This document shows positions 52,513 through 62,226 of a stretch of 64,000 bases of DNA, piece by piece (the stretch's first letter is position 1; each line of letters begins with the position of its first letter). The translations under genes were made by a program, and so were the position numbers. The notes below the pieces were generated by a model, which was not told where the DNA came from, made no database searches, and saw only the letters and a list, made by a program, of their open reading frames with translations. This DNA comes from Clostridium formicaceticum (GTDB lineage Bacteria; Bacillota; Clostridia; Peptostreptococcales; Natronincolaceae), in NCBI RefSeq assembly GCF_001854185.1, contig NZ_CP017603.1, positions 620,001 through 684,000 of the forward strand. The letters run 5' to 3'.

Positions 52513-53058
52513 CTATACATTTACCACTGATGCCCCACGTTCAAGGGCTTGTTTATTAAGGGTAATCAGATGCTCTTTGCTGGGACCATATACCTTTTTA
52601 AATGCTTCCACGATAGATTCTACAGATACCACATTCGTCAGCGCCAAGTAGGCTCCTAACATCACCATATTTGCCACCCTTAGGTTACCTATTTCATTAG
52701 CAATCTCATTAGCAGGTATATAATAGACCTCTACATCTTCTCTTTCTGCTTTTTTCTCTATCAAAGAACTATTAATAAGGAGTCTGCCTCCTGTTCTTAG
52801 GTTTTTTTCAAACTTCACTAAAGAGGGTAAATTCATTGCAATAACTGCGGTTGCATCCTCCGTAATAATAGGAGAACCAATCAAACTATCGGAAACAATG
52901 ACAGAACAGTTAGCGGTGCCTCCCCGCATTTCTGGCCCATAAGAGGGCAACCAAGATACTTGCTTATCTTCAATCATCCCTGAATAGGTTAAGAGCTGCC
53001 CCATAGACATCACCCCTTGACCTCCGAATCCTGCCATAATAATCTTTTCTGTTGTCAT
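52513..53058 (-). CDS. 2-oxoacid:ferredoxin oxidoreductase, gamma subunit
   Basis: 181 residues of the POR_C family: MAGFGGQGVMSMGQLLTYSGMIEDKQVSWLPSYGPEMRGGTANCSVIVSD is diagnostic. Completes the thiamine-diphosphate enzyme that oxidises 2-oxoacids to acyl-CoA with ferredoxin reduction. Last gene of the operon. Together with ptb and butyrate kinases the natural substrate is probably a branched-chain 2-oxoacid (inference). Confidence 0.93.
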   Translation of the reverse strand: MTTEKIIMAGFGGQGVMSMGQLLTYSGMIEDKQVSWLPSYGPEMRGGTANCSVIVSDSLIGSPIITEDATAVIAMNLPSLVKFEKNLRTGGRLLINSSLIEKKAEREDVEVYYIPANEIANEIGNLRVANMVMLGAYLALTNVVSVESIVEAFKKVYGPSKEHLITLNKQALERGASVVNV

Positions 53059-53059
53059 A

Positions 53060-53806
53060 TTATTTTCCCTCCTCTGGTGTACGGAAGTTTCCTAATGGAT
53101 AGTAAGGAATCATATTTTCTTCCAACCACTTTAAAGATTCAACTGGCGTAATACCCCAGTTGGTGGGACAAGTAGATAATACTTCAACAATACCAAAACC
53201 TTTACCTTCCAGTTGAATTTCAAAGGCTTTTTTAATGGCTTTTTTTGCTTTCCTAATGTTGGCTACATTATGGACAGAAACTCTTTCAACAAATACGGCT
53301 CCTTCAATGGTTGCAAACATTTCTGACATTTTTAAGGGCATGCCAGTTAATTCTTGCTTCCTACCTTCTGGAGAAGTTGTGGTTCTTTGCCCGATTAGTG
53401 TAGTGGGAGCCATCTGGCCACCAGTCATACCATATATGGCATTATTTACAAATATCGTAGTGAACTTTTCGCTTCTATGGGCAGCATGGATAATTTCAGC
53501 TGTACCAATAGAAGCTAGATCTCCATCACCTTGGTAAGTGAATACCACATGATCTGGCAAGACTCTCTTTATTCCCGTAGCTACTGCAGGGGCCCTACCA
53601 TGAGATGCCTCATGCATATCACAATTAAAGTAATCGTAAGCCAAAACAGAACATCCTACTGGTGCTACACCAATAGTTTTCCCTACTACATCTAGCTCTT
53701 CTAATACCTCCGCCACTAATCTATGAATAATACCGTGGGTACATCCTGGACAATAATGAAACTGCTTATCTGTTAAACCTTTGGTCTTTTCGAAGACAAT
53801 AGACAT
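53060..53806 (-). CDS. 2-oxoacid:ferredoxin oxidoreductase, beta subunit
   Basis: 248 residues with the thiamine-diphosphate site GDGDLASIGTAEIIHAAHRSEKFTTIFVNNAIYGMTGGQMAPTT and CPGCTHGIIHR at the N-terminus. Subunit size and sequence resemble KorB/VorA-type proteins. Overlaps the alpha gene by one base. Confidence 0.94.
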   Translation of the reverse strand: MSIVFEKTKGLTDKQFHYCPGCTHGIIHRLVAEVLEELDVVGKTIGVAPVGCSVLAYDYFNCDMHEASHGRAPAVATGIKRVLPDHVVFTYQGDGDLASIGTAEIIHAAHRSEKFTTIFVNNAIYGMTGGQMAPTTLIGQRTTTSPEGRKQELTGMPLKMSEMFATIEGAVFVERVSVHNVANIRKAKKAIKKAFEIQLEGKGFGIVEVLSTCPTNWGITPVESLKWLEENMIPYYPLGNFRTPEEGK

Positions 53807-54870
53807 TACTTTCCACCCCCTAAAATATCCTTTACCTTGGCTGCGATTGCCTCTGGCGTAGGAATCATTCCTCCTGATCTGCCATAGAATTCTACAGGAA
53901 GCCTACCTTCGTTAGCTATTTTAACATCATCGATCATTTGCCCCATACTCATCTCTACACTTAGTAATGCCTTTGTTGTAGCTGGTATGTCTTTAAAAGC
54001 TTTATAGGGGAAGGGCCATAGGGTGATGGGTCTAATTAATCCTACTTTTATCCCTTCTTCTTCAAGGGCATCAATGGCATTTTTAGCGATTCTTGCTGTT
54101 GTACCATAAGCTACCATGACTAATTCGGCTTCTTCCATCTTATACATTTCATATTTCACTTCTTTTTCTTCCATTTCTTTATACTTTTTATTTAATTTAA
54201 TATTGTGCTTTTCTAAACTTTCTGGTTCCAGCGCTAGAGAATTGATAATATTAGGCTGTCTTTTTCCCTTTGTTCCAGTTGTAGCCCAATCCTTTGGCGG
54301 AAGTTCTCTTTTGTTGGTAGATTCTTTGAACTCTACCGGTTCCATCATCTGACCGATCATGCCATCTCCTATTACCATCACTGGATTTCTGTAGTAATCA
54401 GCCGCGTCAAAGGCCTCTATCACTAAATCTACCGCCTCCTGAAGACTGGCGGGAGCATAAACCAATAATCTATAATCACCATTTCCACCACCTCTTGTGG
54501 ATTGAAAATAATCAGCTTGTGATGGTTGGATTCCTCCTAAACCAGGGCCTCCTCTGCTAATATTTACAATGACGCAGGGTAGTTCAGCACCAGCTATATA
54601 GGTAATACCTTCTTGCTTTAAAGCAATTCCCGGTGAAGAGGATGAAGTCATCACCCTAGCTCCTGTTCCTGCCGCACCATATACCATATTAATCGCAGCT
54701 ACTTCTGATTCTGCCTGTACATATACACCATCTACCTTAGGTAGTTCCCTTGACATAAATTCTGGCAACTCATTTTGTGGTGTGATTGGATAACCAAAGA
54801 AATACCTACATCCTGCTTTAATAGCAGCTGCACCTATTGCTTCGTTTCCCTTCATTAATATTCTAGTCAT
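53806..54870 (-). CDS. 2-oxoacid:ferredoxin oxidoreductase, alpha subunit
   Basis: 354 residues: GNEAIGAAAIKAGCRYFFGYPITPQNELPEFM and VYGAAGTGARVMTSSSSPGIALKQEGITYIAGAELPCVIVNISRGGPG mark the KorA/VorB family. Binds the 2-oxoacid and CoA with the beta subunit. Preceded by a ferredoxin-type subunit gene, giving the four-subunit archaeal/clostridial form. Confidence 0.94.
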   Translation of the reverse strand: MTRILMKGNEAIGAAAIKAGCRYFFGYPITPQNELPEFMSRELPKVDGVYVQAESEVAAINMVYGAAGTGARVMTSSSSPGIALKQEGITYIAGAELPCVIVNISRGGPGLGGIQPSQADYFQSTRGGGNGDYRLLVYAPASLQEAVDLVIEAFDAADYYRNPVMVIGDGMIGQMMEPVEFKESTNKRELPPKDWATTGTKGKRQPNIINSLALEPESLEKHNIKLNKKYKEMEEKEVKYEMYKMEEAELVMVAYGTTARIAKNAIDALEEEGIKVGLIRPITLWPFPYKAFKDIPATTKALLSVEMSMGQMIDDVKIANEGRLPVEFYGRSGGMIPTPEAIAAKVKDILGGGK

Positions 54871-54897
54871 TATATTCCCTCCTCACAATTCGTCCCT

Positions 54898-55122
54898 TTA
54901 GTCCTCTTTTTCCACCTGAATCACTAGGTCTGGACAGATACTAGCGCAGTTGGCACATCCGATACATTTATCCATCTCCTCTACGGTTGCTGGATGATAT
55001 CCTTTTACGTTAATCCTTTTTTTATCCATTTTAATAATCTTAACAGGACATGCAGTTGTACATAACTCACAGCCCTTACAACGATCTTCGTTAAATTTCA
55101 CTTTTCCCTTTGCTTTTGCCAT
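54898..55122 (-). CDS. 2-oxoacid:ferredoxin oxidoreductase, 2x[4Fe-4S] delta subunit
   Basis: 74 residues with two cluster motifs, CKGCELCTTACP and CIGCANCASICP. Transfers electrons from the catalytic subunits to ferredoxin. AGGAGG before ATG. Confidence 0.94.
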   Translation of the reverse strand: MAKAKGKVKFNEDRCKGCELCTTACPVKIIKMDKKRINVKGYHPATVEEMDKCIGCANCASICPDLVIQVEKED

Positions 55123-55150
55123 AATTTGACCTCCTCGTCCATCAATAAAT

Positions 55151-55822
55151 TTACATCCAGTCTTCTCGCATAATCATGTCAATTGGCATAATTTCTCCTT
55201 CTAGGGTTGGGGAGAGTTTTTCACCGACCTCTCGAAGTGCAGTAATATATTTAATAGGAATTCTAAGGACTTCTGACACTTTTCTACAAAGTTCCTGTCC
55301 CTTCAGAACTTCCTCTACAGTGGTATGTCTTAAAAGATGCGTATTGTTTACAAGCCCAGTTACTTTAGCGCCAGAGGTTTTTTCAATGGCATAAATATGT
55401 TCTAATACCCCCTCTAGTTCTGAGGTTTGGGGGCGATTGGCATTAACAACGCAGAACATATCATAGTCCTCTGTCTTCCAATATTCCTTATATCTGCCTA
55501 GAGCTCTAGCTCCTACCGCGTCTCCACCTACATCTAATACAACATCATAGCTTTTATCCTGCAGGGGACCTAATACATCTCCTGTAACAGCAGGTAAGTC
55601 TGAACCTGAACCTTTAATATAACTAGCGATTACTTTAATACCATATTCCTGTAGCATCCTTTCTTTCTCCCTGCTGCGAAAGTATGGATTAACAATATCT
55701 AAATCCGCCAATGCAACTTTTTTATTTGCTTTGGCTAAGTTCATAGCATAGTTTACAGCGAATTCTGTTTTTCCGCTGCCATAATGGCCTATGACAATTC
55801 TGATTCTATGATCATTTAACAT
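55151..55822 (-). CDS. MinD/ParA-like P-loop ATPase
   Basis: 223 residues from MLNDHRIRIVIGHYGSGKTEFAVNYAMNLA (P-loop GHYGSGKTE). DLDIVNPYFRSRE and DVGGDAVGARALGRY follow. Found within the operon between butyrate kinase and the oxidoreductase. Similar ATPases often neighbour these genes in clostridia; a role in cluster assembly or cofactor delivery is possible but unproven. Confidence 0.8.
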   Translation of the reverse strand: MLNDHRIRIVIGHYGSGKTEFAVNYAMNLAKANKKVALADLDIVNPYFRSREKERMLQEYGIKVIASYIKGSGSDLPAVTGDVLGPLQDKSYDVVLDVGGDAVGARALGRYKEYWKTEDYDMFCVVNANRPQTSELEGVLEHIYAIEKTSGAKVTGLVNNTHLLRHTTVEEVLKGQELCRKVSEVLRIPIKYITALREVGEKLSPTLEGEIMPIDMIMREDWM

Positions 55823-55861
55823 AATACTTATCACCTAATTTCGTAAACCTTCTTTTTCTTT

Positions 55862-56938
55862 TTACTGGTATTGTTTTGCTTCTTCTTCTTCCCTTAATAC
55901 CCTCAATGCACCTTCTGTTAAGGCAATCATTTCATCTTCACCAGGATATACTAAGACCTCCCCAATAAAAGAAACTTTTTCCCGAATCCAATCTGTAAAA
56001 ATTCTATCATAGGCAACGCCTCCCGTTAAAATAATGGCATCTATTTTTCCCATTAATACAGCAGCGGCAGCTCCTATCTCTTTAGCTACTTGGTAAGCCA
56101 TTGCTCTATAGATCAACTCTGCTTTTTTATCTCCTGCTTCTATCATTTTTACTACTTCTCTACCGTCATTTGTACCTAAATATCCAACTAAGCCACCCTG
56201 GCCTACATTTTTCTTTTTTACCTCTTCATAGGTATATTTACCAGAGAAGCATAGTTTTGCAAAGTCTCCTGTTGGAAGCCCACCTGTTCTTTCTGGAGAA
56301 AAAGGACCATCCCCATCTAGTCCGTTATTCACATCAATCACTTTTCCTTTTTCATGGGCACCTACAGAAATGCCTCCACCCAAATGAGCTACGATAAAAT
56401 TAAAATCTTCATACTGCCCACCCTTATCTTTTGCAGCTCTTCTAGCTACTGCTTTTTGGTTTAAAGCGTGGAAAATACTTTTTCGTTCTATTTCTGGCAT
56501 CCCAGAGATTCTTGCAATTTCCTGCATTTCATCCACCACCACAGGATCTACAATAAAAGGGGGAATGTTTAGCTGAGATGCAATTTCATAAGCCAATACG
56601 CCACCTAAATTAGAAGCGTGCTGTCCTAGTATTCCTTTCTTTAAGTCCTTCAGCATTGTTTCTTCTACCTTATAGGTACCACCAGCTATAGGTTTTAATA
56701 GTCCACCTCTTCCCACTACCGCTGAAAGCTTTGTAATGTTTATTCCCTTTTCACTTAGTGTTTCAAGAATAATATTTTTTCTAAATTCATATTGATCAAA
56801 GATTGTCTCATATTTACTTAACTCACTAGTGGAATGTCTTAACACCTCTTCAAACACTGGTTTTTCGTTATCAAATATAGCAATTTTTGTTGATGTAGAA
56901 CCTGGGTTAATCGCTAATACTCTATAAACTTCACTCAT
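55862..56938 (-). CDS. buk: Butyrate kinase family protein (second copy)
   Basis: Acetokinase-fold enzyme that makes ATP from an acyl phosphate. 358 residues from [22 protein letters not shown]; phosphate/ATP motifs [40 protein letters not shown] and ILTGGVAYD. Start follows GAAAGG. About 60% similar by eye to the copy at 57851. One of the two may prefer isobutyryl or isovaleryl phosphate. Confidence 0.95.
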   Translation of the reverse strand: MSEVYRVLAINPGSTSTKIAIFDNEKPVFEEVLRHSTSELSKYETIFDQYEFRKNIILETLSEKGINITKLSAVVGRGGLLKPIAGGTYKVEETMLKDLKKGILGQHASNLGGVLAYEIASQLNIPPFIVDPVVVDEMQEIARISGMPEIERKSIFHALNQKAVARRAAKDKGGQYEDFNFIVAHLGGGISVGAHEKGKVIDVNNGLDGDGPFSPERTGGLPTGDFAKLCFSGKYTYEEVKKKNVGQGGLVGYLGTNDGREVVKMIEAGDKKAELIYRAMAYQVAKEIGAAAAVLMGKIDAIILTGGVAYDRIFTDWIREKVSFIGEVLVYPGEDEMIALTEGALRVLREEEEAKQYQ

Positions 56939-56958
56939 GATTCTTTCACACCTTTCGC

Positions 56959-57867
56959 CTAAAATAATTTGGCTGTACACAATACTCCTAAAGCGATGGA
57001 GTATAGCTTTGCCTCATGACTGTCTGCCCTTGATGTTAATATAACAGGCGCTTTAGCTCCTACGATAACACCAGCATTTTTAGCCCCTGTAAGAAACACC
57101 AAAGACTTATATAGTACATTTCCTGCTTCGATGTCTGGCGTTAATAATATATCTGCGTATCCTGCTACAGGGTGATCAATTCCCTTAATTTTCGCTGCTT
57201 CTATTGATACTGCATTATCTAAACCAAAGGGACCTCCTACGATGCATCCTTTTATCTCACCTTTTTCGTTCATCTCCTTTAAGGCTACTGCATCCATCGT
57301 GTCTGGCATCTTAGGCGTTGGTTTTTCTTTTGCGCAGATCACAGCTACCTTTGGCTCATCAATATCTAAAGCATGGGCTACCTGAATTGCATTTTCTATG
57401 ATCTGTTTTTTGGTATTTAAGTCAGGTGAAATATTCATAGCTGCATCTGTTACAAAAAACAACCGATCCTGATCTTTTATATCAAATATAGCTACGTGAC
57501 TCAATACATTACCTGTTCTTAAACCAATCTCTGCATCTAAAACAGCGCTTAAAATAATAGATGTATCCACTAAACCCTTCATCACCATATCCGCCTTACC
57601 GGTTGAAACCAACTGAACAGCTTTTCTTGAAGCCTCTGTTATGTCTTCTATATCTATCATTTGAAATTGACTTAAATCAATATTTTCTTCTACAGCAATC
57701 TTTTTTATTGCTTCTCCATCTCCTACTAAAATGCCCTCAGCAATGCCCTCTTTTTTCGCTTCACTTACTGCTATCAGCACTTCAGGATCTTGTGCACAGG
57801 CTACTGCTATGGTTTTAGGACCACGTTCCTTCGCTATCTTCATCACATCATTAAAGTTTTTTATCAT
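56959..57867 (-). CDS. ptb: Phosphate butyryltransferase
   Basis: 302 residues converting acyl-CoA and phosphate to acyl phosphate. Family features include [48 protein letters not shown] and the C-terminal [25 protein letters not shown]. Lies between two butyrate kinase genes and overlaps the first by 17 bp. Confidence 0.95.
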   Translation of the reverse strand: MIKNFNDVMKIAKERGPKTIAVACAQDPEVLIAVSEAKKEGIAEGILVGDGEAIKKIAVEENIDLSQFQMIDIEDITEASRKAVQLVSTGKADMVMKGLVDTSIILSAVLDAEIGLRTGNVLSHVAIFDIKDQDRLFFVTDAAMNISPDLNTKKQIIENAIQVAHALDIDEPKVAVICAKEKPTPKMPDTMDAVALKEMNEKGEIKGCIVGGPFGLDNAVSIEAAKIKGIDHPVAGYADILLTPDIEAGNVLYKSLVFLTGAKNAGVIVGAKAPVILTSRADSHEAKLYSIALGVLCTAKLF

Positions 57868-58948
57868 GGGTTAACACCTCTTCTTCATATATCTTGGAGT
57901 TTTCTTCCCGTCTTATTACCCTCAAAACCCCTTCATTTAATGCCTTCATTTCATCTTCTCCTGCGTAAATCATGACAGGGGCAATAAAGCTTACCCTCTC
58001 AGCTATATTACTGGTTACATAGCTAGAATGGGCTATACCTCCTGTTAAAACAATAGCATCTATTCTACCATTTAGAACTGTAGCCATTGCCCCAATTTCC
58101 TTAGCTATCTGATAGCACATGGCATCATATATTAATTTTGCCCTTTGGTCGCCCTCTTCTATTCTTTTTTCTACTTCAATAGCATTATTTGTTAAGAGAT
58201 AAGCCGTTAAACCGCCTTTGCCCCTTAACTTTTCCTTGATTTCATTGTAAGTATATTCACCAGAAAAGCATAATTTAGCTAAGTCCCCTGTGGGTAGGTC
58301 TCCAGCTCTCTCTGGAGAAAAGGGTCCCGCTTCGTTGGCATTATTATAATCCACCAACCTTCCCAGTTTCACAGGAGCAACAGAAATGCCTCCACCTAAG
58401 TGGGCTACGATTAAATTTACTTCTTGAAAGTTTTTATTCAAATCAGCAGCTACGCTATGCCCTACTGCCTTTATATTTAAAGCATGGCCTAATGAGCGCC
58501 TTTGGATTTCTGGCATCCCAGAAACTCTAGCAACATCTTCAAATTCATCTACTGAAACAGGATCTACAATATAAGCATCGATTCCCTCTATATCAGCTAT
58601 TGCTTTTGCAAGAATACCACCGAGATTTGAAGCATGCTCTCCTTGAACCCCAGCCTTTAGGTCTTTTATCATTTCCTCTGTAATTTTATAGGTTCCACCA
58701 GGTATTGGGCGTAAAAGTCCCCCTCTACCTACCACTGCCAATAAGTTTTCAGAATGAATAGCTATTTCTTGAAGCCACGCCAAAATTATATTTTTCCGTA
58801 GTAGGTATTGGTCTGTTATCTTTTTATATTGATTTAGTTCTTCTAAAGGATGATCCAACCTTGTCTCAAATAGATTTTCTTTTCCTTTAAATACTGCAAC
58901 CTTTGTGGAGGTTGACCCAGGGTTAATCGCCAGCACATACTCTCTCAA
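57851..58948 (-). CDS. buk: Butyrate kinase family protein (first copy)
   Basis: 365 residues, [27 protein letters not shown], with [52 protein letters not shown] and IVLTGGIAHSSYV. First gene of the operon, behind a sigma-54-type promoter. Presence of two kinases flanking ptb suggests different acyl preferences. Confidence 0.95.
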   Translation of the reverse strand: MREYVLAINPGSTSTKVAVFKGKENLFETRLDHPLEELNQYKKITDQYLLRKNIILAWLQEIAIHSENLLAVVGRGGLLRPIPGGTYKITEEMIKDLKAGVQGEHASNLGGILAKAIADIEGIDAYIVDPVSVDEFEDVARVSGMPEIQRRSLGHALNIKAVGHSVAADLNKNFQEVNLIVAHLGGGISVAPVKLGRLVDYNNANEAGPFSPERAGDLPTGDLAKLCFSGEYTYNEIKEKLRGKGGLTAYLLTNNAIEVEKRIEEGDQRAKLIYDAMCYQIAKEIGAMATVLNGRIDAIVLTGGIAHSSYVTSNIAERVSFIAPVMIYAGEDEMKALNEGVLRVIRREENSKIYEEEVLTHDKKL

Positions 58949-59034
58949 TACTTTTCACCCCTCATACTTTTTAAGCTGTAAAAACATATGTAGTTGTCTA
59001 GCTTTATTAAAAAAATCTTCTATCTCTATTCATT

Positions 59035-59051
59035 CGCAAATTCTATGCCAA
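59035..59051 (-). promoter_or_regulatory. Sigma-54 (-24/-12) promoter of the buk-ptb operon
   Basis: On the minus strand TGGCATAGAATTTGCG carries GG and GC separated by exactly 10 bases, the sigma-54 spacing (consensus TGGCAC-N5-TTGC). It lies about 87 bp upstream of the first kinase. The next gene upstream encodes a sigma-54-dependent activator. Confidence 0.75.
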
Positions 59052-59167
59052 TTTATACTGGTTTTGAGACATTTTTTATCTATTGAGATTCCAATTTAAT
59101 TACTTGTACTAAATTTTTTTAATTTTCTAATATATTTTAGAGTTTTCTAATACTGCAATTTTTTGCA

Positions 59168-59203
59168 TGAAAAAAGTTGCACAATACTGTGCAACTTTTT
59201 TCA
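59168..59203 (-). terminator. Terminator of the activator gene
   Basis: TGAAAAAAGTTGCACA and TGTGCAACTTTTTTCA form a perfect 16-bp stem with a 4-base loop, 4 bp past the activator stop. Confidence 0.92.
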
Positions 59204-59206
59204 TAT

Positions 59207-60931
59207 TTAATCAATCTCATATTTTTCAATCTTATAATAAAGGTTACGAAGAGAAATTTGTAGTTCTTGAGCAGCTAATGTTCTATTCCCACGATATTTT
59301 TTGAGAACTTCCTTTATATAGGCTTTTTCTGCTTTTGCTACCATCTCTTTTAAGCTTTTATCTTCCCCTTTAGCTGTGTTATCTATATTTTCTTTTTCAC
59401 TTATTAAAAAACTGACATCTTTATGAATAAATTTGGGCAGATGTTCTTCTTCAATAATTTTTTCTGAATATTTCATATTGATAAAGGTTCTACCTATATA
59501 GTTTTGAAGCTCTCTAATATTTCCTGGCCAGTCATAATTCTCTAAACTTCTTAAAGCTTCCTGAGATATACCTTCTACTTTTCTCCCATATTCCTGATTG
59601 TATTTATTAATTAGGTGTAGCACTAGTGAATATAAATCTCTTTTTCTCTTTCTAAGAGGAGGTATTTCTATAGGAATAACATTAAGTCTATAATATAAAT
59701 CTTCCCGAAATTTACCCTCTTTGACAGCCTCCTCCAAAGCTATATTGGTAGCTGCTATTATCCTCACATCTATGCTGATAGGTTTTGTACTTCCCACTCT
59801 AAGAATTTCCTTCTCCTGTAATACTCTTAAAAGCTTTGCCTGTATACTGATGGGAATTTCCGTCACTTCATCTAAAAAGATGGTACCACCATGGGCTTCT
59901 TCAAAAAGTCCCCTTTTTCCCCCTTTTCTTGCCCCTGTAAAAGCTCCTTCAACATAACCAAAAACTTCACTTTCAAATAGATTTTCACTAATAGCAGGAC
60001 AATTCACCCGAACAAATTGATTATACCTTCTTTGTGATAAGTTATGAATGGCATGGGCAAAAAGTTCTTTACCTGTACCACTTTCACCTCTTAGAAGTAT
60101 TGTAGCTGGTGTTACAGCCGCCTGCTTTGCTTTTTGCAGCGCTGCCAACATACCTTCATCTTCAGCAATAATGTCTTCAAATAGATATTTTGCTTCTAAC
60201 TTTCGAATAATCTGCTTCGCTGTAATCAATTCATCCGTGAGTTTCTTTATTTCTGATAAATCATGTAATACCCCTACGCTGCCTTTTAATTCTCCATCTA
60301 CAATGATGGGAGCGGCATGTACTAACACATCTTTTTTTTGAGATCCTACTTTTAATCTAGCGTTTTTAACCGGCTGCTTTGTCCTCAGCACTTGTAAGTG
60401 CATGCTCTCTCCCTCCGCTATGTCAGCTGTAACAGGCTTTCCAATGATATCTTCTTCTGTAAAACCAGTCACTCTTGTATAAGCAGGGTTAATAAGAACA
60501 CCTATGCCCTTCTCATTGCATACTGAAATAGCATCCTGTGTAGAATGAAAAATCCCCTCTAGGAGACTTTGCATTTCCTTTAATTTGTAGATTTGGTGGG
60601 TTAAATCCATGACTTCGCTTATATCTCTAAAAATTGCTACAGCTGCTATTACTCTACCTTCCTCGTCCTTTACCGGCATTCGGCTAGTAATAATAGTGGT
60701 ATTTCCTAGTAATTGCCTTTGATTTAGTTCTGCTTCTCCTGAATTTAGAACATAAGGTAATCTCGTGCTAATAATCACTTCCTTTATGGGCTTTCCGATT
60801 ACCTCTTTTTCTTGAAAGCCTGTGATCCTTTCTGCCGCTGTATTAAACAAAGTAATCTTTTCTATAGCATTGATTACAATTACTGCATCATTGGTGCTTT
60901 TTAGGATAATATCCAATTCCTCTTTTTTCAT
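59207..60931 (-). CDS. PAS-PAS-AAA-Fis sigma-54-dependent activator
   Basis: 574 residues from MKKEELDIILKSTNDAVIVINAIEK after GAAAGGTGATAG. Two PAS sensors (about 1-110 and 125-235), then AAA+ core with GESGTGKELFAHAIH, the sigma-54 contact GAFTGARKGGKRGLFEEA and TIFLDEVTEI, and a C-terminal Fis HTH (RTLAAQELQISLRNLYYKIEKY). Likely activates the downstream kinase-ptb-oxidoreductase operon, as BkdR does with the sigma-L-dependent bkd operon of B. subtilis. Ligand sensed by PAS unknown. Confidence 0.94.
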   Translation of the reverse strand: MKKEELDIILKSTNDAVIVINAIEKITLFNTAAERITGFQEKEVIGKPIKEVIISTRLPYVLNSGEAELNQRQLLGNTTIITSRMPVKDEEGRVIAAVAIFRDISEVMDLTHQIYKLKEMQSLLEGIFHSTQDAISVCNEKGIGVLINPAYTRVTGFTEEDIIGKPVTADIAEGESMHLQVLRTKQPVKNARLKVGSQKKDVLVHAAPIIVDGELKGSVGVLHDLSEIKKLTDELITAKQIIRKLEAKYLFEDIIAEDEGMLAALQKAKQAAVTPATILLRGESGTGKELFAHAIHNLSQRRYNQFVRVNCPAISENLFESEVFGYVEGAFTGARKGGKRGLFEEAHGGTIFLDEVTEIPISIQAKLLRVLQEKEILRVGSTKPISIDVRIIAATNIALEEAVKEGKFREDLYYRLNVIPIEIPPLRKRKRDLYSLVLHLINKYNQEYGRKVEGISQEALRSLENYDWPGNIRELQNYIGRTFINMKYSEKIIEEEHLPKFIHKDVSFLISEKENIDNTAKGEDKSLKEMVAKAEKAYIKEVLKKYRGNRTLAAQELQISLRNLYYKIEKYEID

Positions 60932-60996
60932 CACTATCACCTTTCTCATGAAAAGAAAAGTCCCTAGGGACTTTTCTAAATAAAAATACAAAGTAA

Positions 60997-62226
60997 TCAT
61001 TGATTCTCTTGTGAAATTACCTTTATATTAACTGTTTTAGGAACCAACTCTATTCTTCTAGCTCTTCTTTGTACTAGGAAGGGCAATTCTATTATAGGTT
61101 CTATGGTATATTCATTCTCATCTAAGCCCTCCATATCTATGACAATATTTATATCTTCTTTGCTAATGGATTCAGTTAAAGTTTCATTTCCTAAGATTTT
61201 TACCTGCAATACATCAGGAATACCACTTGTGTCTAATGTTAACCCATCGCTAAGATTTTTAAAATCAATTTGTTCCCTGGCTATTTGAAAAACCACTTCT
61301 TTTATTTCTTCCACATTTACCGTAATGCTTACCTCTGTAGTATCTACTGCTGTCACACCTTCTGGCAGATTTAAAGCTACTGTTCTCGTCATACTTTCTG
61401 TAATATTATTAATGGTTACTTTTTCAGTCTCTATAACATCAATAGTATTCATGATTTCCTGCTGCCCTCGTATTGTAATTCTATTAGGGCTAACAGATAT
61501 ATTACTGATTTCATAGTTTTCTGCTGGTGTAGCCTCAATGTTTGGATTAACTTCAATGGTTTTTAGCTGATCAATAGGTAATGTTACATTTGCATAAACA
61601 GGTGTAATACTAACGCCTTGCACTTCTTCTCCCCTACTGTTTAGAGGTCGTAAAGGAAATTGAGATTCTACATTTTGAAATTCCTCTGACAGCTTTATAG
61701 AAGCTTCCACCACCTCTACAGCATTTACTAAACTTTCAGGGCCCTCCACCCATACTACTGTAGGCTCATAGGCTATATTTCCTAGCACATGACCACCGCG
61801 AGGGGTACCTTCGACAGCCACATTAACAGGTTTTTGTTTGCTAACAATTTCCTCCAATTCTACCCTTATAAACTTAGGATTATAGTCTGTATCTACTTCT
61901 CCTGGTACTACAATCTCAACCGGTATGTTATTAATCCCTGCCCTATAACCTAACAAATCCGCGGTTGCCTTGATTTGGTTTCTGGCTATTCTATAAACCT
62001 CATCTCTTCTTCCAGTAATTCGAACCCTTATAGTATAATCTATATCGCCCTTTATAACCAAACCATTTTGTCGCATCTCTTCAACATTAACAAACTCCAC
62101 TGGAATATTTTGTTCATCTCTAGTGATTCTAGGGTTAATTTCACTCATAACATACACCCATATAGTCAAGGCAAAAAGAATGGAGACTATTTTAGCCATT
62201 AGATTTTTACGTTTAAAAATATTCAT
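60997..62226 (-). CDS. cdaR: YbbR-domain protein CdaR
   Basis: Membrane-anchored extracytoplasmic regulator of the diadenylate cyclase, 409 residues. One N-terminal helix (about 10-27, KIVSILFALTIWVYVMSEI) and three to four YbbR repeats, for example EGTPRGGHVLGNIAYEPTVVWVEGPESLVNAVEVVEASI. Overlaps cdaA by 4 bp. Confidence 0.93.
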   Translation of the reverse strand: MNIFKRKNLMAKIVSILFALTIWVYVMSEINPRITRDEQNIPVEFVNVEEMRQNGLVIKGDIDYTIRVRITGRRDEVYRIARNQIKATADLLGYRAGINNIPVEIVVPGEVDTDYNPKFIRVELEEIVSKQKPVNVAVEGTPRGGHVLGNIAYEPTVVWVEGPESLVNAVEVVEASIKLSEEFQNVESQFPLRPLNSRGEEVQGVSITPVYANVTLPIDQLKTIEVNPNIEATPAENYEISNISVSPNRITIRGQQEIMNTIDVIETEKVTINNITESMTRTVALNLPEGVTAVDTTEVSITVNVEEIKEVVFQIAREQIDFKNLSDGLTLDTSGIPDVLQVKILGNETLTESISKEDINIVIDMEGLDENEYTIEPIIELPFLVQRRARRIELVPKTVNIKVISQENQ

